Positions 6,195 to 12,767 of a stretch of 38,110 nt of DNA are shown here, piece after piece. How positions within the stretch are numbered: the stretch's first letter is position 1; each line of letters starts with the position of its first letter. The position numbers and the translations under genes were made by a program. The notes beneath the pieces are model-generated. The model worked only from the letters and a program-made list of their open reading frames with translations. It had not been told where the DNA came from and ran no database searches. Source of the DNA: JBBQAA01 sp038276395 (GTDB lineage: Bacteria > Actinomycetota > Thermoleophilia > Solirubrobacterales > Solirubrobacteraceae); the NCBI GenBank assembly GCA_038276395.1, contig JBBQAA010000083.1, positions 1 to 38,110 on the forward strand, read 5' to 3'.

Positions 6195-7895
6195 GTGACG
6201 AGGATCGCGGCCTTCGGTGGTCCCTACGCCAATCCCTACGCGCTCGCCGCCTGTCTGGCCGACGTCGCCGAGCGGGAGTGCGCCGAGACGCTCTGCCTGG
6301 GCGACCTCGGCGGCTTCGGGGCCGAGTGCGACGCGGTGTGGCCGCTGCTCACCGGCTCCGGCGTCCGCTGCCTGGCCGGCAACTACGACATCGCCATCGG
6401 CCGCGGCGACGAGGATTGCGGCTGCGGCTACGCCGACGAGCGCGACAACGAGTTCGCCCAGATCATGTACGACCACACCCGGGCCGCCACGAGCCCCGGG
6501 TTCGCGGCGTGGATGCGCACGCTGCCCGGGGAGATCCGGCTCGAGGCCGGCGGCGTCGACGTCCTGGCCGTCCACGGCTCGCCTGTCGCCGTCAACGACT
6601 TCCTGTGGGAGTCGCTCGGCGACGACGAGCTCCGCCTCCGCCTCGACGCGATCCCGGGCGGGCACCCCGGCGTCCTGCTCTGCACCCACACGGGGCTCCC
6701 CTGGCAGCGCCGGGTGGACCGGACGCTCATCGTCAACGTGGGCGCCGTCGGGCGCCCGGCCAACGACGGCCGCAGCGAGACGTGGTACGCGGTGCTCGAG
6801 CTGGAGGCGGGGGAGGCCCGGGCCGAGCTCGTCCCCGTCGCCTACGACTGGCCGGCGCAGGCCGCCTCGATGCGCGCCGCCGGGCTGCCCGAGCCCTTCG
6901 TCGAGACGATCGAGACGGGCTGGTGGACGACGTGCCTGGAGATCGTCCCGCCGCCCGAGCGCGCGCGGGGGCGCTTTCACGTCTACCGCGACGCGTTGCC
7001 CGCCGGGGAGGCCGGCGCCGAGGCGGGCTGGGCCGATCCGGTGGAGCTCGAGGACGACGGGCGCCCGGTCGTCTCGCTCTTCGGCACCCCGCTCTTCCCG
7101 CCGCGGCTCTGGGTCTACTCGAACTTCCACTGCAACCTCGCCTGCGACTACTGCATCGTCGCCTCCTCGCCCCGGGCGCGCAGACGCGAGCTGTCCGGGG
7201 AGCGCTTCCGCGCGCTCGTCGACGAGGCGGTGGCCGAGGGCTTCGCCGAGCTCTACGTGACCGGCGGGGAGCCGTTCGTCCATCCCGAGATGGCCGCGCT
7301 GGCCGCCTACGCCGCCGAGCGCCTGCCCACGGTCGTGCTGACCAACGCGATGCTCTTCACCGGCCGCCGCGCGGGCGAGCTCGAGGGGCTGGCCGGGCTG
7401 CCGGACCTCGTGCTGCAGTCCTCGCTCGACGGGGCGCGCGCCGCCACCCACGACGCCTGGCGGGGCGCGGGCTCCTTCGCCCAGGCGCTCCGGGGCATCG
7501 AGCACGCGCGCGGGCTCGGGATTCCGCTGCGCGTGGCGATGACCGAGACGCCGGAGAACCGCGCGGAGGTCGAGCCGCTCCGCACGCTGCTCGCCGGCCT
7601 CGGGGTTGAGGGGGAGGACTTCGCCGTGCGCCCGCTCGTCAAGCGCGGCTTCGCCGCCGACGCGGGCGCGGGGATCGAGGTCTCCGACGCCGTCATCGTG
7701 CCCGAGCTGACGGTGACCGCGGACGGCATCCACTGGCATCCGCTCGGCGCCGATCGCGACGCGAGCCCGGACTTCCTCGTCGTGCCGGGGCCGGCAATCC
7801 CGCTGCGGGTGGGCAAGGAGCGGATCACCGAGCGCTTCCTCACCCTGCGGCTCACCGACGGCTCCCTGCCCGCCGCCTTCGCGTGCGCGATCTGA
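6195..7895 (+). CDS. metallophosphoesterase-radical SAM fusion protein
   Basis: 566 residues from GTG 6195. Residues 1-210 are a YfcE-like phosphoesterase: LGDLGGFG (35-42), GNYD (62-65), VHGSP (126-130) and CTHTG (163-167) match the GDxxG, GNHD, GH and GHTH metal motifs, but the usual first motif DxH is replaced by FGGPYANP. Residues ~295-540 are a radical SAM domain with the 4Fe-4S ligands C313xxxC317xxC320 and the following VTGGEPFVHPEM. A fusion of this kind suggests a radical reaction on a phosphorylated substrate that is also hydrolysed, but the substrate is unknown. The next gene starts inside its last codons. Extra cysteines (C75, C77) lie in the phosphoesterase part. Confidence 0.8.
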   Translation: MTRIAAFGGPYANPYALAACLADVAERECAETLCLGDLGGFGAECDAVWPLLTGSGVRCLAGNYDIAIGRGDEDCGCGYADERDNEFAQIMYDHTRAATSPGFAAWMRTLPGEIRLEAGGVDVLAVHGSPVAVNDFLWESLGDDELRLRLDAIPGGHPGVLLCTHTGLPWQRRVDRTLIVNVGAVGRPANDGRSETWYAVLELEAGEARAELVPVAYDWPAQAASMRAAGLPEPFVETIETGWWTTCLEIVPPPERARGRFHVYRDALPAGEAGAEAGWADPVELEDDGRPVVSLFGTPLFPPRLWVYSNFHCNLACDYCIVASSPRARRRELSGERFRALVDEAVAEGFAELYVTGGEPFVHPEMAALAAYAAERLPTVVLTNAMLFTGRRAGELEGLAGLPDLVLQSSLDGARAATHDAWRGAGSFAQALRGIEHARGLGIPLRVAMTETPENRAEVEPLRTLLAGLGVEGEDFAVRPLVKRGFAADAGAGIEVSDAVIVPELTVTADGIHWHPLGADRDASPDFLVVPGPAIPLRVGKERITERFLTLRLTDGSLPAAFACAI

Positions 7896-8572
7896 TCTCG
7901 ATCGTCGTCCCCGTGCTCGAGGAGGAGCGCGAGATCGTCGCCGTGCTCGATCACCTGGCCGCGCTGGCGGGGGACTGGGAGGTCATCGTCGTCGACGGCG
8001 GCTCGCGCGACGCCACCGCCGAGCGGGCGCGCGCCCATTCCGCAGGCGCCCGCGTGCTCACCGTGAGCGGGGGGCGTGCCGCCCAGCAGAACGCGGGCGC
8101 GGCGGTGGCGACCGGGTTCGCGATCGCCTTCTTGCACGCCGACAGCCGCCTGCCCCCCGGCGCGCACGCCTCGCTCTGGTGCGCGGCGCGGGACGGCGCG
8201 ACGGTGGGCGGGAACTTCGCGCTGCGCTTCGACGGCGGCGATCTCTTCTCGCTCGTCGTCGGGGCGATCTACACCGTCAACCGCCGCCTCGGGTTCTACT
8301 ACGGGGACTCGACGATGTGGGCCACCGCCGACGCGTTCGCTCGCCTCGGCGGCTTCCGCCTCCTGCCGATCATGGACGACTACGACTTCTGCCGCCGGCT
8401 CGGGCGCCACGGGCGCACCGCGCGCCTGCCCGGCCCGGCCACGACGAGCGCCCGGCGGTGGCGCGGGCAGGGGATATCACGTACCGTGCTCTCCTGGATC
8501 GTCATCAAGTGGCTCTACCTCGCGGGCTTCCCGCCCGACCGGCTCGCCGCCCTCTACCGCCGTGTCCGCTGA
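7883..8572 (+). CDS. family 2 glycosyltransferase, TIGR04283-like
   Basis: 229 residues, overlapping the previous gene by 13 bp. A GT-A fold: SIVVPVLEEE, VIVVDGGSRD, GRAAQQNAGA, FLHADSRLPP, and PIMDDYDFCRRLGRHG followed by SARRWRGQGISRTVL. This order matches the group named TIGR04283 (arsenosugar biosynthesis-associated glycosyltransferase), though that name reflects genome context, not proven chemistry here. A hydrophobic segment (VLSWIVIKWLYLAGF) near the C-terminus suggests membrane contact. Lying between two radical SAM genes, it probably glycosylates the same product or carrier. Confidence 0.8.
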   Translation: MRDLISIVVPVLEEEREIVAVLDHLAALAGDWEVIVVDGGSRDATAERARAHSAGARVLTVSGGRAAQQNAGAAVATGFAIAFLHADSRLPPGAHASLWCAARDGATVGGNFALRFDGGDLFSLVVGAIYTVNRRLGFYYGDSTMWATADAFARLGGFRLLPIMDDYDFCRRLGRHGRTARLPGPATTSARRWRGQGISRTVLSWIVIKWLYLAGFPPDRLAALYRRVR

Positions 8573-9941
8573 CACCTTGTCCACCCGCCTCCGCCGGCTC
8601 GAGCGCGCGACGCGCCCCGAGCCCCCGGACCTCGAGGCCGCGCTCGCCCGGCGCTGGGAGGAGCTGCCGGCCCACGTGCGCACGCCGAACCAGATGCTCG
8701 GGCGGCGCACGGCGGGCTGCGAGGGGACCCACGGCGTCTTTCCCCGCTGCAACCTCGCCTGCACCCCCTGCTACCACGCCCGCGACGCCAACCGGGTGCG
8801 GGTGGACGGGGAGCACACCGCGCACGAGGTCGAGGCGCAGATGGCGCTGCTGAGCGCCGAGCGCGGCCCGGGGCAGAACGCGCAGCTCATCGGCGGCGAG
8901 GTCACGCTGCTCGGCGCGCGCGACCACGCCCGGGCGCTGCGCGCGATGATCGACCACGGCCGCAAGCCCATGTCGATGAGCCACGGGGACTTCGACTACG
9001 ACTACCTCGAGGCGCTCGTCGAGGCGGGCGGCTTCACGCATCTCTCCTTCGCCGGGCACTTCGACTCGATGATGTTCGGGCGCCGGGGGATCCGCCGGGT
9101 GCGCGAGGAGCAGGAGCTCAACCCCTACCGTGCGCGCTTCTGCGAGATGTTCGCGCGCCTCGAGCGCGAGCATGGCGTGACCTGCTACCTCGCCCACAAC
9201 ATGACGGTCACGCCGCGAAACCTCGATGCGGTACCCGAGGTCCTGCGCGACTGCCGCGAGATGGGCTTTAGCATGTTCTCCTTCCAGCCCGCGGCCTTCG
9301 TCGGCAACACGAACCGGTGGAAGGACGACTACCGCGTCTTCACCGACGACGAGGTGTGGGCGAGGATCGAGGAGGGCGCGGGCGGGCGCCTGCACCCGGG
9401 CGCGCTGCAGATCGGCGACCGGCGCTGTAACCGCACGGCCTACGGCGCCTACGTGGGTGAGCGCTATGTGCCGCTGCTCGACGAGGACGATCCGCGCGAT
9501 CGGGCGTTCCTCTCCCACTTCCTCGCCGCCTTCGGGGGGATGGACTTCGACGTCGCCCCGGCGCTGCTCACCGCGCGCACGCTGCGGGCCCTCGCCCGCC
9601 ACCCGGCGGCGGGGCCCGGCGCGGCGGGCTGGGCGCGACGCTTCGCCGCGCGCGCCGGCGGCCCGGCGGCGATCCTGCGCAACTCCCCGCGCGCGATGAC
9701 CTATGTCATGCACTCCTTCATGGACGCTCGCGTCGTGCGTCCCGCGTGGGCGGCGCTGGAGGCCGGGGAGACCCCGGCGGAGCCCGAGGTCCGCGCGGCG
9801 TGGGAGCGCCTGCAGGCCTGCTCCTACGCGATGGCCCATCCGGAGAGCGGCACGCTCGTGCCCGCGTGCGCCCAGCACTCCGTGCTCGACCCGGAGGAGA
9901 ACCGCGCGCTCTCGGAGCTCCTGCCGCTCGCGGCAGGCTGA
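8562..9941 (+). CDS. radical SAM protein
   Basis: 459 residues from GTG 8562, overlapping the glycosyltransferase by 11 bp. The cluster motif is C63NLAC67TPC70 preceded by GCEGTHGVFPR; LIGGEVTLLG is the GGE-type SAM motif. No clear SPASM or auxiliary-cluster cysteine set is visible; isolated cysteines occur near GDRRCNRTA, QACSYAM and VPACAQHS. The C-terminal third is Ala-rich and helical. Members with this opening are found in actinobacteria without an assigned reaction. A downstream start at TTG 8578 is possible but less likely. Confidence 0.78.
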   Translation: MSADTLSTRLRRLERATRPEPPDLEAALARRWEELPAHVRTPNQMLGRRTAGCEGTHGVFPRCNLACTPCYHARDANRVRVDGEHTAHEVEAQMALLSAERGPGQNAQLIGGEVTLLGARDHARALRAMIDHGRKPMSMSHGDFDYDYLEALVEAGGFTHLSFAGHFDSMMFGRRGIRRVREEQELNPYRARFCEMFARLEREHGVTCYLAHNMTVTPRNLDAVPEVLRDCREMGFSMFSFQPAAFVGNTNRWKDDYRVFTDDEVWARIEEGAGGRLHPGALQIGDRRCNRTAYGAYVGERYVPLLDEDDPRDRAFLSHFLAAFGGMDFDVAPALLTARTLRALARHPAAGPGAAGWARRFAARAGGPAAILRNSPRAMTYVMHSFMDARVVRPAWAALEAGETPAEPEVRAAWERLQACSYAMAHPESGTLVPACAQHSVLDPEENRALSELLPLAAG

Positions 9942-9949
9942 GGAGCCGC

Positions 9950-11314
9950 TCAGCCCGCGTGGGAGCGCACGAGCCAGGAGAGCCGGCGCGCCTGAGCGAA
10001 GGCGGCCTGGGCCGCCAGCTCCTGGATGCCGAGGGAGATCGTCGGATACACGTGGATCGAGTCGCCGAGGTCTGCGAGCTTCAGGCCCCGCGAGCAGGCG
10101 AGCGCCAGCTCGTGGATGACCTCGCCGCCGCCGGGCGCGAGCACGTGGCCGCCGACGACCTTGCCCTTGCGCGTGATGACCCGGATCGCGCCGGCGGTGG
10201 CCACGTCGGCCAGCGCCCGGTCGGAGTCCTCGAGCTCGTGCGTGTGCACCTCCACGTCCTCGCCCCAGCGCTCGCGCGCCTCGGCCTCGGTCAGCCCGGC
10301 GTGGGCCAGCTCCGGGTCGGTGAAGGTGCACCAGGGAACGGCGTAGTCGCCGCGGTCGCGCCAGGGGAAGAACATGTTCCGCACGGCGCGTGCCGCCTCG
10401 AATCCGGCCGAGTGGGTGAACAGGTAGCGTCCGGCGACGTCGCCGCAGGCGTAGATCGAGCGCACGCTCGTGCGCAGGCGGGAATCGACCTCGACCCCCT
10501 TCGGCCCCGTCCGCACGCCCGCCGCCGCGAGCTCGAGGCCGTCGAGCACCGGCTCGCGCCCAGCCGCCACGAACACCTCCACCGCCGCGAAGGACTCCTC
10601 GCCCGAGTGGACGACCTTCCGGCCGTCCTTGACGCTCACGCGCTCGGCCTCGGTGCCCGTGCGCAGGTCGACCCCCTCGGCGCGGAGGATCCCCGCGAGC
10701 CGCGCGGCGAGGTCGGGCTCGTCGCGGGGGAGCACCTCGTCGGCGCGCGCGAGCGTCGTCGTGCGCACGCCGAGCCGGGCGAGGGCCTGGCTCAGCTCGA
10801 GCGCGATCGGGCCGCCGCCGATGACGACGATGGACTCGGGTGGGGCGGGCAGCTCCCACACCGTCTCCGAGGTGAGGTAGCCCCCCTCCGCGAGCCCCGG
10901 CAGGTCGGGCACCGCGGGGCGGCTACCGGTGCACAGGAGCACGTAGCGCGTGCTGAGGATCTCCCCGCCGACCTCCACCTCGTGCGCGCCGCGCAGGCGG
11001 GCGGCGCCGGAGCGCAGGTCGACCCCGAGGTCGCGGAAGCGCTCGGGGCTGTCGCTCGTGTCGGCGATGTGGTCCTGGAGCGCGCGGATGCGCGCCCACA
11101 CGCGCGCCCGCGCGATCTCCGGCTGGGCGGGGGCGATCCCGAAGTCGCCGGCGTCGCGCATCGACTGGGCGGAGCGGGCGGCCGCGAGCAGCGCCTTGGA
11201 GGGCACGCAGCCCGTCCACAGGCAATCCCCGCCGACACGCTCGCGCTCGATCGCCGCCACGCGGATCCCGAGCTGGGCGGCGAACTCGGCGGCCACCGTG
11301 CCGCCGGAGCCCAT
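9950..11314 (-). CDS. pyridine nucleotide-disulfide oxidoreductase (Lpd/MerA-like)
   Basis: 454 residues from the first canonical start, ATG 11314. The redox disulfide C31xxxxC36 in GGDCLWTGCVPSK, the NAD motif GGGPIALE, the FAD motif YACGDVAG and the C-terminal IHVYPTISLG show the dihydrolipoamide dehydrogenase/mercuric reductase class I fold. The extra C-terminal cysteine pair of true mercuric reductases is missing. ATG 11314 falls inside the first Rossmann strand (YDYDLVIVG-M-GSGG), which continues upstream in frame to residue 11350 without any ATG, GTG or TTG; an ATC codon at 11350 lies 7 bp after CATACT. The true start is probably that ATC. Converges with the radical SAM operon and could supply its reductant. 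Confidence 0.85.
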   Translation of the reverse strand: MGSGGTVAAEFAAQLGIRVAAIERERVGGDCLWTGCVPSKALLAAARSAQSMRDAGDFGIAPAQPEIARARVWARIRALQDHIADTSDSPERFRDLGVDLRSGAARLRGAHEVEVGGEILSTRYVLLCTGSRPAVPDLPGLAEGGYLTSETVWELPAPPESIVVIGGGPIALELSQALARLGVRTTTLARADEVLPRDEPDLAARLAGILRAEGVDLRTGTEAERVSVKDGRKVVHSGEESFAAVEVFVAAGREPVLDGLELAAAGVRTGPKGVEVDSRLRTSVRSIYACGDVAGRYLFTHSAGFEAARAVRNMFFPWRDRGDYAVPWCTFTDPELAHAGLTEAEARERWGEDVEVHTHELEDSDRALADVATAGAIRVITRKGKVVGGHVLAPGGGEVIHELALACSRGLKLADLGDSIHVYPTISLGIQELAAQAAFAQARRLSWLVRSHAG

Positions 11315-11436
11315 CCCGACGATGACGAGGTCGTAGTCGTAGGAGGCGATGGAGCGGAGTATGGCGGGGGGGCGCCGGGCGCGGCGGGCGGTTCCCGCGG
11401 TTGTGGTCCTCTGACGTCCTTAACTGCGAAGATGGC

Positions 11437-11509
11437 AGCCCGGCCGCGCCCTGCGCGCGGCGCGGCGCGAGTCGGCCGCCCAGGGTAGAGGCCCCCGGAC
11501 GGCCGGGCT
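11437..11509. repeat. 10-bp perfect inverted repeat
   Basis: AGCCCGGCCG (11437-11446) and CGGCCGGGCT (11500-11509) flank 53 bp of GC-rich sequence just after the stop of the minus-strand muralytic gene. It could stabilise or terminate that transcript; there is no T-run. Confidence 0.4.
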
Positions 11510-11514
11510 CGAAG

Positions 11515-11964
11515 CTACTCGCAGCAGCCCCAGTGGTGGTAGCCCCCGTGGGCCCAGATCCGCATCGCGGCCAGCGCGGCGAACCGGGGCTCGTAGGGGG
11601 AGCGGTGGCGACGCGCGTAGGGCGTCGCGCCCCACAGCGCGTCGTCGAACTGGAACATGCCCCGGTGGCCGCTCCCGTTCGTGACCCACCACCGGTAGCG
11701 CGACTCGACCCGCGCCGTGAAGAGCGCGAGCGAGACGCTCTGGTGGTAGTGGCGCGCGGCGCGGATGACGAAGCACCGCGCGACCGCGACGCGGTCGCGG
11801 AAGCGGTGGCACGACTTCGTGCCGGGCCGGTCCTTCAGGCACAGGGCCCCGGCGCACGGGTCGCCCGCGCGCGCGTGGCCCCGGGCGGCGAGCGCCGGAC
11901 GGGCGAGGAGCCCGCCGGCGAGGAGGAGCGCGGCGGCGAGCGCCGCGAGGATCAACGCCCGCAT
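11515..11964 (-). CDS. secreted lysozyme/transglycosylase-like protein
   Basis: 149 residues from ATG 11964, overlapping the rpf-like gene by 13 bp. A Sec signal peptide (MRALILAALAAALLLAGGLLARPALA) precedes a compact lysozyme-like domain: ARVESRYRWW with probable catalytic E87, NGSGHRGMFQFDDALWG as the substrate-groove segment, and a closing AAMRIWAHGGYHHWGC. Eight cysteines after the signal suggest disulfides outside the cell. Likely cuts peptidoglycan glycan strands together with its partner. Specific family is not certain: it resembles SLT/RPF lysozyme folds rather than any named enzyme. Confidence 0.72.
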   Translation of the reverse strand: MRALILAALAAALLLAGGLLARPALAARGHARAGDPCAGALCLKDRPGTKSCHRFRDRVAVARCFVIRAARHYHQSVSLALFTARVESRYRWWVTNGSGHRGMFQFDDALWGATPYARRHRSPYEPRFAALAAMRIWAHGGYHHWGCCE

Positions 11965-12569
11965 ATCGGCCACTGCCCGGCGCCGGAGCGCGCGAGGAGC
12001 ATCGCCGCGCGACGGTCCTGCTCGGCCGGCGAGGCGCTCGCGGGGTTGCCCGTGCCGCCGAGGCCGGCCCAGGTCGACCGCGTGAACTGGTAGGCCCCGT
12101 AGAAGCCGTTGCCGGTGTCGGTCGAGTAGTTGCCGCCGGACTCGCAGGCGCGGATCGCCGCGAGGAGCCCGCCGGTGTGGCCGCCGGCCGTGCTTGTGGC
12201 CGACCGGTGAGCCGCGCGCGCCCGGCGCTCCGCGGCCGCGAGGCGGTGGTTTTCCGCCCGCAGCCGGGCGCTCGGCCATCGGCGCGCCCCGCGCGCGTGG
12301 GCGCGCAGAGCACGATGGGAGAGGCGGCGGACGGTGCGGGTCAGCTCGAGGTTCCGCGCCACGAGCCGGCGGTGGGCGGCGAGCGCCTGCCCGCGGACGC
12401 GCATGCGGTGCTCGATCGAGCCCGTGCCGTGCACCTGGGTGCGCAGCGCGAAGGGGGCCGGCGGCGGGAGCCGGGTGCTGTCGGGGCCGGTCGGAGCGGC
12501 CAGGGCCACCCCGATCGGGGCCATGGTGCTGAGCGCCGCGCCGAGCGCGACGGATGCGTGCCTCTGCAT
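11952..12569 (-). CDS. resuscitation-promoting factor-like muralytic protein
   Basis: 205 residues from ATG 12569. A signal peptide (residues 1-25) precedes an Arg/Ala-rich helical stretch (55-125, possible coiled coil) and a C-terminal transglycosylase-like Rpf domain (about 133-205): LLAAIRACESGGNYSTDTGNG with catalytic E143, then FYGAYQFTRSTWAGLGG and PAEQDRRAAMLLARSGAGQWPIC. Rpf proteins open peptidoglycan and help dormant actinobacteria regrow. The upstream in-frame start at 12599 was rejected because MQRHAS gives the proper signal peptide. It is followed by, and overlaps, a second muralytic gene. Its leader is unusually structured. Confidence 0.85.
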   Translation of the reverse strand: MQRHASVALGAALSTMAPIGVALAAPTGPDSTRLPPPAPFALRTQVHGTGSIEHRMRVRGQALAAHRRLVARNLELTRTVRRLSHRALRAHARGARRWPSARLRAENHRLAAAERRARAAHRSATSTAGGHTGGLLAAIRACESGGNYSTDTGNGFYGAYQFTRSTWAGLGGTGNPASASPAEQDRRAAMLLARSGAGQWPICGR

Positions 12570-12667
12570 AAGGAACTGGGTCCTTCCTCGGCCGCGCACA
12601 GGCGGCCGTTCGACGGCGAAAGCGCTGTAAAAGTGCGAGCTTTCGCGAGACGGCGGATTGCGTCTCG
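12570..12667 (-). promoter_or_regulatory. structured leader of the rpf-like operon, four hairpins
   Basis: Minus-strand order: CGAGACG/CGTCTCG (12667-12661 with 12652-12646), GCGAAAGC/GCTTTCGC (12646-12639 with 12623-12616), CGGCCGC/GCGGCCG (12608-12602 with 12595-12589) and AAGGA/TCCTT (12585-12581 with 12574-12570). The last hairpin traps the Shine-Dalgarno AAGGA directly against the ATG. It does not show the conserved bases of the c-di-AMP (ydaO) riboswitch often found before rpf genes. Confidence 0.5.
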
Positions 12668-12673
12668 ACAGCC

Positions 12674-12699
12674 ACGGTACGCCCGAACACAGGTTCGGG
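12674..12699 (-). promoter_or_regulatory. promoter with LexA-like box CGAAC-N4-GTTCG
   Basis: CCCGAACACAGGTTCGGG (12682-12699) is a perfect 7-bp palindrome around four bases and contains CGAAC-N4-GTTCG, the core of the Gram-positive/actinobacterial SOS box. On the minus strand it lies 2 bp before a TACCGT hexamer (12679-12674), between the -35 and -10 positions, where LexA would block the rpf-like operon. Confidence 0.5.
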
Positions 12700-12755
12700 T
12701 GTGCGCTCGGTCACACTGCAAGAACTCCTCAGGAAGCGCGCCGCGGGCGCCGCAC

Positions 12756-12761
12756 TAGCCT
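12756..12761 (+). promoter_or_regulatory. -10 hexamer TAGCCT of thrS
   Basis: TAGCCT lies 6 bp before ATG 12768, with no Shine-Dalgarno site; a leaderless thrS transcript is expected. Confidence 0.5.
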
Positions 12762-12767
12762 CGGGCG

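Noticed and set aside
6195..9941. Arsenosugar biosynthesis cluster
   Set aside because: Only the glycosyltransferase resembles that group; no arsM or arsS-type gene is present, so the product is left open.
9950..11314. True mercuric reductase
   Set aside because: No C-terminal vicinal cysteine pair and no mer genes nearby.
12570..12767. c-di-AMP (ydaO) riboswitch before the rpf-like gene
   Set aside because: The conserved bases of that riboswitch are not present; the hairpins have a different arrangement.
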